A stretch of 36,544 nt of DNA, from positions 11,337-47,880 of the forward strand of contig UZAE01012291.1 in assembly GCA_900617975.1 (NCBI GenBank). Reading direction: 5' to 3'. Numbering within the stretch: position 1 is the first letter of the stretch; every line of letters starts with the position of its first letter. The position numbers were made by a program, and so were the translations under genes. Below the pieces are notes generated by a model. That model did no database searches, was not told the DNA's origin, and saw only the letters and a list, made by a program, of their open reading frames with translations. The stretch comes from Rodentolepis nana (Eukaryota > Platyhelminthes > Cestoda > Cyclophyllidea > Hymenolepididae). This document shows, in pieces, positions 35,201 through 36,544 of the stretch.

Positions 35201-35518
35201 TCAAAATGCGAAATTCTGATACAGCATATTTTAAAATGTAAGTAAAATTTTTACTTACATCCAGATTTCGGTTGTAGCAATTCGAAAGAATGGAAATATG
35301 TAGGACAATGGAGATCTTTACGAGATCTTCAGCGAGTAAGCAACTGCGAAGGAGATGGTAGAGGATTGGTTCTCTAGTTCCAAAAGGCGGAGAAGCCCTT
35401 CCAGATATTAGATTGCGTATTAATTCCATGACAGAGGGATTATTGATGTTTGAATCATTGCTTTTCTCCTCTGGAATCATCAATTCGATCAGGTTTAGCT
35501 TATTATGCTCCATTTTAT
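5054..35518 (-). CDS. KIF26: KIF26/VAB-8-type kinesin-like gene (5' end outside or upstream), 11 joined exons
   Basis: Eleven minus-strand exons join with matching splice phases into about 1,169 codons ending in TAA at 5054-5056: 35259-35518, 34040-34405, 30957-31196, 26473-26677, 23611-23816, 22079-22191, 20904-21825, 16821-17481, 8934-9148, 5488-5617, 5054-5244. All introns are GT-AG. Seen: a kinesin motor C-terminal end, the motif YTSSSEQSCTTVIYLG, the motif SSGYESVLRDDSE, and a C-terminal helical module with RQEKLKAEL, LEAL and RVDACRSH. Family knowledge, recalled rather than searched: these three blocks occur in this order in vertebrate KIF26A/B and fly CG14535. KIF26 kinesins bind microtubules but lack motor ATPase activity and act in cell adhesion, migration and Wnt/Ror or receptor tyrosine kinase signalling. 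The N-terminal half, including the P-loop, is not in the joined exons and probably lies beyond the window. Vertebrate proteins are about 1,900-2,100 residues. In-phase exons in the long introns could have been missed. Confidence 0.88.
5245..5487 (-). other. Last intron, with G15 tract
   Basis: A 243-base GT-AG intron between the two last coding exons. It contains a run of 15 G at 5311-5325 on the plus strand (C15 in the transcript). Nothing else was seen. Confidence 0.8.
5488..5617 (-). CDS. KIF26: Exon: C-terminal coiled-coil helix
   Basis: The acceptor is TATTGGATTGTAG|GTG and the donor is GACC|GTAAGT; there are 43 codons plus one base. The translation has MSIKKRRIKALLQRQEKL, then KAELTDAKLRLLADPGSW. 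It aligns to the KIF26 C-terminal helix ([20 protein letters not shown]...ELEATKQYLMLDPNKW by memory), with the RQ, AEL/KEL and DPxxW positions kept. The heptad-like pattern suggests a short coiled coil used for dimerisation or partner binding. Confidence 0.9.
5871..6124 (+). mobile_element. SINE-like retroposon with internal deletion (copy 4)
   Basis: The head (GTACGCGATAGACTT) is fused directly to CAAACTATCATGACC. About 77 bases of the reference copy, including CCACGTGGTGCACC, are missing. The deletion joins two GACTT repeats. The tail is complete, ending TTTGATATAAATAAATAAAT. A decayed duplication may flank it: GTTCAAATCCTAG before and GTTCAAGACCAAG after (10 of 13 identical). A C15 tract (5999-6013) sits in the pyrimidine-rich middle. 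Confidence 0.88.
6862..6887. repeat. (AG)n microsatellite
   Basis: About 13 AG units, followed by a purine-rich GAGAGGG stretch to about 6930. Confidence 0.95.
8934..9148 (-). CDS. KIF26: Exon: Ser/Pro-rich linker before C-terminal module
   Basis: The acceptor is AAATTTTATAG|CA and the donor is GCTGAG|GTAAGC. The exon starts with two bases of a split codon and ends on a codon boundary. Translation: SGERTTSSKRSLSAPPGSS, then SSSLPSVRRLSPQRPQTP and HREIQIPKLYLHPPEHP, ending ENDTAE. HREIQIPKLYL may correspond to the short FEIKVYEID strand that precedes the C-terminal coiled coil in KIF26. Another frame is also open through this exon and gives a hydrophobic peptide. It starts and ends in the wrong phase for the neighbours, so I reject it. 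Confidence 0.83.
15542..15567. repeat. (TA)n microsatellite
   Basis: An uninterrupted run of about 13 TA units within the longest intron. Confidence 0.95.
15863..16074. mobile_element. piggyBac-like MITE
   Basis: A 212-base element with perfect 12-base terminal inverted repeats CCCTTTAACGCC / GGCGTTAAAGGG, flanked on each side by TTAA (15859-15862 and 16075-16078). The symmetry extends one further base on each side. TTAA target duplication and ends starting CCC are the hallmarks of piggyBac-superfamily transposons. There is no open frame long enough for a transposase, so it is non-autonomous. The interior is markedly GC-richer than the surrounding intron. Confidence 0.8.
16821..17481 (-). 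CDS. KIF26: Exon: SSGYES conserved module of KIF26
   Basis: The acceptor is GGTTTTTTACAG|AGT and the donor taken is TCAAGAA|GTAATC; there are 220 codons plus one base. It opens SPLFSKRSTERYTFP, aligning to the SPYSKITPPR stretch of KIF26. It then carries HKCVSQSSSSGLGSEHSE (compare HRCSSGHGSDNSS) and EHASSGYESVLRDDSE (compare GGSSGYESVMRDSE), the clearest distal KIF26 block. A Cys/His-rich stretch (HSLRCHCSGV, RMRRCRMRTH) lies between and could be a metal site or simply disordered. The tail is Thr/Ser rich. A stronger-looking donor, CTCCAG|GTGACT at 16955, is in the same phase and would remove 45 codons. I keep the longer form because the extra sequence has coding-like GC and composition. Confidence 0.9.
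17844..18180 (+). mobile_element. SINE-like retroposon, full length (copy 5)
   Basis: Flanked by a perfect 15-base duplication TACATTTAGGAATGA (17829-17843 and 18181-18195), which argues for recent insertion. The head GGGGTGTGGGATAGACTTAC is slightly diverged. The pyrimidine-rich middle carries a C13 tract. The tail is GGGCTAATGATAACTATC to TTGTTATAAATAAATAAATA. It is inserted antisense to the kinesin transcript. Confidence 0.92.
19215..19534 (+). mobile_element. SINE-like retroposon, full length (copy 6)
   Basis: A complete but diverged copy: head AGTGTGCGATAAACTTACC, tail GGGCTAATGATAACTATC and GTCATTTGATACAAATAAAT. It is followed without a gap by a 5'-truncated copy. The pair may share one decayed flanking duplication (TATTTTCGAATTC before, TATTTTCATGTTC after the pair), which would mean the dimer inserted as a unit. 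Confidence 0.88.
19535..19709 (+). mobile_element. SINE-like retroposon, 5'-truncated (copy 7)
   Basis: It starts mid-element at CTACCGCTTCCAGAGTACTC (compare CGACCACTTCCACAGTACTC) and runs to its own tail (GGACTAATGATAACTACC... then TAAATATAAATAAATA). About 140 bases of head are absent. It abuts copy 6 head-to-tail. Confidence 0.85.
20904..21825 (-). CDS. KIF26: Exon: large disordered Ser/Pro/His/Gln-rich region
   Basis: The acceptor is GTTATTTCAG|G and the donor is ATAAAG|GTAAAT; there are 307 codons after one base of a split codon. This is the largest exon. Features in order: a charged start (NHETKKQAEADDLLLKAND); a Cys/Pro patch (SSPLCKSCNKTSPTSNPPES); KRFADLFVCSPSVNRRR, a basic and hydrophobic block that could be a short linear motif; a His/Gln run (SHHQQPQQQPSGH); CVPFFGG; and acidic then Thr/Ser-rich sequence ending QLGRLRIK. 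Long Ser-rich disordered regions between motor and C-terminus are usual for KIF26 proteins. The +strand frames here are shadows. Confidence 0.9.
21826..22078 (-). other. Short intron
   Basis: A 253-base GT-AG intron between a short linker exon and the largest exon. I see nothing in it. Confidence 0.8.
22079..22191 (-). CDS. KIF26: Exon: short Ser/Lys/His-rich linker
   Basis: The acceptor is CCAAATTTCAG|TCG and the donor is CATAG|GTAAGA. The exon has 37 codons plus two bases (AG). Those two bases join G of the next exon to make Arg. The protein reads SVSPKHGSKPSRGATK and onward, basic and Ser/Pro rich, with no recognised domain. The frame that is longest here without splicing is a different one. 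I chose this frame because it alone links phase 0 upstream to phase 2 downstream. Confidence 0.8.
22192..23610 (-). other. Intron, 1.4 kb
   Basis: It contains a CT repeat at 22520-22533 and the interrupted G tract at 22657-22681 with the only ambiguous base of the window. A GC-richer stretch at about 22,390-22,640 is not explained by any feature I know. Confidence 0.7.
22657..22681. repeat. G homopolymer with ambiguous base
   Basis: Eighteen G, then N at 22675, then six G. The N marks unresolved length or base at a homopolymer and is likely a consensus problem rather than biology. Confidence 0.95.
23611..23816 (-). CDS. KIF26: Exon: helical stalk segment
   Basis: The acceptor is TTACTTTTCAAG|GC and the donor is GAACAG|GTAAAG. 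The exon starts with two bases of the split Gly codon and ends on a codon boundary. The translation has a Gln-rich start (RQHKQTDQIQQTL), then TSDFPTLPNWKYDAISAVAA and MRGVKPFVKEWVEKQNQA, ending in YLVEQ. This reads as a helical, possibly folded, segment. I recognise no named domain. The frame runs on past the donor into AT-rich hydrophobic codons typical of intron. Confidence 0.82.
23817..26472 (-). other. Intron, 2.7 kb
   Basis: It contains the SINE at 24409-24725 and a G12 tract at 25991-26002. The rest is AT-rich with no recognised exon. Confidence 0.7.
24409..24725 (+). mobile_element. SINE-like retroposon, full length (copy 8)
   Basis: Flanked by a perfect 14-base duplication ATATTATTTATAAT (24395-24408 and 24726-24739). 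The head GGGTGTGCGATAGACTTACC and CACGTGGTGCACCCTGGGCA match the family consensus. The tail is GGGCTAATGATAACTATCAA and GCCTGCCATTCGAAATAAAT. Inserted antisense to the kinesin gene. Confidence 0.92.
26473..26677 (-). CDS. KIF26: Exon: charged helical stalk segment
   Basis: The acceptor is CCTATTTCGCTTTAG|TCC and the donor is AACAG|GTGAGC. The exon has 68 codons plus one base. Its middle reads FERQIESRMRKLNW followed by SAKIAKQLEALITPKTDRK, which looks amphipathic and helical. I do not recognise a domain. A second possible donor, AAA|GTGAGA, lies 10 bases earlier, but it would change the phase and break the join to the next exon. I therefore prefer the later, consensus site. The remaining G combines with GC of the next exon to give Gly. 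Confidence 0.82.
27941..28795 (-). mobile_element. Decayed non-LTR retrotransposon 3' end (RNase H, Cys/His knuckle)
   Basis: Minus-strand fragments in order. First is RNase H sequence: FKGEIETIRIALSQL with the catalytic Glu, then AVILSDSESAMNSI with a catalytic Asp. After a frameshift near 28505 comes PGHCGIQGSELTDVLAKKG, the standard end of the domain, where Asp is present in LTDVLAK. Next is VAEFRLRIGHDCL, then CPLCNLQEEMEKTHLIRC, the usual C-terminal zinc-knuckle-like motif, and YWEARRQL. The ORF ends with a TGA at 27992-27994, followed by about 50 bases of 3' UTR and an ATT-repeat tail. No reverse transcriptase is present: the copy is 5'-truncated. Frameshifts and stops make it dead. Confidence 0.85.
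28000..28101. repeat. 51-bp tandem duplication inside the LINE
   Basis: Two adjacent identical 51-base units (28000-28050, 28051-28101), each beginning CGCCATGGGTGGGGGGTACA. The unit is a multiple of three, so the retrotransposon frame gains 17 codons (containing LNCYICTPHPW in one frame, MNCYYLTAIYVPPTHG in another). Confidence 0.93.
29040..29063. repeat. Perfect hairpin, 10-bp stem
   Basis: TAACGGCAAA, the loop GAGT, then TTTGCCGTTA. It lies in an intron with no run of T after it. Function unknown; it could be a remnant of an inverted-repeat element. Confidence 0.6.
30957..31196 (-). CDS. KIF26: Exon: linker with ELWVDGPNA motif
   Basis: The acceptor is TTATGCTTTAG|CCT and the donor is GAGCAG|GTGATT; there are 80 codons, phase 0 at both ends. 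The protein begins PISKAEEKAEPAQVRSP. It continues through a basic His/Arg stretch (LLHHRRFKSRGGHK) to ITNELWVDGPNAITAIPLTQ and ends in SSSRDRSESISEREQ. A WVDGP motif is also known to me from KIF26 proteins, where I remember it nearer the C-terminus. Its position here may reflect a second conserved copy or chance. The segment is predicted to be mostly disordered and Ser/Arg rich, as is typical for the KIF26 stalk. GC content is clearly above that of the flanking introns. Confidence 0.85.
31197..34039 (-). other. Intron, 2.8 kb
   Basis: AT-rich throughout, with no repeat element or exon that I can recognise. Confidence 0.65.
34040..34405 (-). CDS. KIF26: Exon: motor end, basic neck and KIF26 signature motif
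   Basis: The acceptor is TTCTTGCTTTTCAG|CTCC and the donor is AAAGAG|GTGAGC; phase is 0 at both ends and the exon has 122 codons. It opens with LLQQTSKIQHIWKRR. Joined to the previous exon's HISILSNCYNRNLD, this aligns without gaps to the last motor helix of KIF26 ([29 protein letters not shown] by memory), ending in a basic neck. A Ser/Arg-rich linker follows (RLRRLGKRIQRRR). Near residues 68-86 of the exon is DSELEYTSSSEQSC then TTVIYLGG, the block I regard as the KIF26 family signature. The usual following LTDNEGPPDFVPI stretch is not recognisable. Other frames here are open but do not match anything. Confidence 0.92.
34406..35258 (-). other. Intron, 0.85 kb, within motor helix region
   Basis: A GT-AG intron, phase 0, that splits the last motor helix from the preceding strand. 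Nothing is recognised inside. Confidence 0.75.
35259..35518 (-). CDS. KIF26: Exon: C-terminal part of degenerate kinesin motor domain
   Basis: The acceptor is TTAATATTCTAG, with a T-rich tract upstream; the donor is GAT|GTAAGT. The exon starts with two bases of a split codon and ends on a codon boundary. The translation has KLNLIELMIPEE, aligning to kinesin beta7 and switch II (KLxLVDLAGSE). It then has VMELIRNLISGRASPPF, LYHLLRSCL and KISIVLHISI, aligning to the helix-loop-strand that reads vI.aL..g..hvPYRdSkLT.LL..sL and t.mia.iSp in active kinesins. The DxxG of switch II is gone, and PYRDSKLT is PFGTREPILYHLL. Nucleotide hydrolysis is therefore unlikely. The fold match comes from spacing and hydrophobic pattern, not close identity. 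Confidence 0.85.
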
Positions 35519-35731
35519 CTAGAATATTAATTAAAAAAAACAAATAATTCTAGTCAAAATTTTAGCTATTAAAGCTTAAGTTTAATTTTCTTGAAGTTAA
35601 AATGAGCACACTAAATTCGTAAATCAGAATAACTGGCAGTTTATTTAAATCGCACAAGAAGACTTCGATTTGACCTACCAGGTAGACATCCAAAGAGGCT
35701 AAAAAACATTTATCATCAAGAGTGCTTCAAC

Positions 35732-35968
35732 TCTGCATGCCTTTTCCTAAAATCTCCATCTCGAACAAGTGGGACATTTTCGCCTCATTTTCAAATTTAA
35801 AGCTAAAGTGAATTTGTTGTTTTACTATCATTCCCAATTTTTTAACCAAAATAGAGCTCTTTTTCCCATTGATTTTGGTCAATTCGTTGATGGCAACTTG
35901 CGACGATGTTGAATTCAAGTGTTGTTGACAATGATTCTGACTGGTCGATTTACCCTTTTTGGGAATGG
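35732..35968 (-). CDS. KIF26: Candidate upstream exon: degenerate motor switch I / SSRSH region
   Basis: An open stretch ends at A|GTTGAA (a weak donor). This leaves one base, exactly the phase the next exon needs (it begins with two bases of a split codon). The translation near its end reads FENEAKMSHLFEMEILGKGM. I align NEAKMSH to the kinesin switch I consensus NEHSSRSH, followed by a beta strand. The next exon then supplies KLNLIEL, about 18 residues after the His, which is normal spacing for kinesins. The upstream boundary is uncertain: I use CACAAG|CC at 35969, but its pyrimidine tract is poor and the reading frame is open further up to about 35,994. The intron to the next exon would be 213 bases. 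If real, the switch I serines are mostly lost. It could also be chance ORF. Confidence 0.42.
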
Positions 35969-36500
35969 CTTGTGCATTTTGTAAAAGTTTTATTTAATTT
36001 CAATATAGAAATAAAAGTTGAATTTTAGCGTGTCAAACGCCGAATATAAATGAGGAAATGTTATTCCCAACAAATCTACTAATAAAAATGCATTTTTTGC
36101 TGTATTATAAGAATCCGGTGTGTTGATGGTGATACTAAATATACCTATGAAAGTGAAAAGCAGAAGTTGATCATTAAAATAAAACATTTATATAACGACT
36201 TCTTGAAGCGATAAGTTCAGTCCTGTGCTGAGGAAGAGATTTTATGAAGAAGGCTTAAATTCTGTTTGCTTTTATTCACTATAGTACAAGGGGATGATTA
36301 TTTTTTTCTAGTTGAAACCGGCCACAGATGAAGGCAACAAAGTTACCAGCGTGTTTTCTACCAATAAATTTCAATCTCAGCTTATAATAATAATTTATAA
36401 AACCTTACGGCGTCAATTAGGCTTATTTTATAGCGCCTTCAAACGAATTGAAAAGTCAAGATTTTAGTTGCATAGGGTTTATTTTAAATGATATTCATAA

Positions 36501-36544
36501 AAGTCTTAACTCCACGTGGTGCACCCTGGGCAACGTACACTCAT
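36501..36544 (+). mobile_element. SINE-like retroposon, cut by window end (copy 9)
   Basis: The last bases read AGTCTTAACTCCACGTGG, then TGCACCCTGGGCAACGTACA and CTCAT, the family head. The start is slightly shorter than in other copies. The rest lies beyond the window. Confidence 0.85.

Noticed and set aside
35990..36187. Minus-strand open frame as a further upstream motor exon
   Set aside because: Hydrophobic AT-rich translation without a kinesin motif; no convincing splice sites.

Overview
This window is AT-rich animal nuclear DNA, probably from an invertebrate. It has long AT-rich introns, GT/AG exons, retroposed short repeats and no prokaryotic gene organisation. I cannot assign a phylum. 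The protein-coding gene is metazoan-specific by family, and the one retrotransposon fragment resembles LINE ends that I associate with arthropod sequence. That resemblance is from memory and does not prove the host.

One gene dominates. It lies on the minus strand, from the right part of the window (about 35,970, probably continuing beyond 36,544) down to a stop codon at 5054-5056. I could join eleven exons by splice sites with matching phases, plus one weaker candidate exon upstream. Together they give about 1,169 codons of a kinesin of the KIF26 / VAB-8 type. The order is: the end of a kinesin motor domain (35,259-35,518 into 34,405); a basic neck followed by the KIF26 signature YTSSSEQSCTTVIYLG (34,040-34,405); a long Ser/Pro/His/Gln-rich region (exons at 30,957-31,196, 26,473-26,677, 23,611-23,816, 22,079-22,191, 20,904-21,825); an SSGYESVLRDDSE module (16,821-17,481); and a C-terminal helical module (8,934-9,148, 5,488-5,617, 5,054-5,244). 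The motor is strongly degenerate: the switch II position reads IELMIPE instead of DLAGSE. That suits a non-catalytic, microtubule-binding or signalling kinesin.

The introns and the 5-kb 3' flank carry a family of about 317-bp SINE-like retroposons. There are at least seven loci, three with clear 13-15 bp target-site duplications, and two loci are dimers. Their 3' tail (GGGCTAATGATAA...CCTGCCATTTGA, then AAAT repeats) is shared with the 3' end of a decayed non-LTR retrotransposon inside the gene (27,941-28,795; RNase H plus C-terminal Cys/His knuckle). This looks like a LINE-SINE pair. A 212-bp TTAA-flanked, CCC...GGG-ended element at 15,863-16,074 is a piggyBac-like MITE. Ten or so G or C homopolymers, one containing the only N, and several dinucleotide repeats are scattered through the introns.

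I saw no tRNA, rRNA, CRISPR or second protein-coding gene. The left 5 kb is intergenic or 3' flank as far as I can see.
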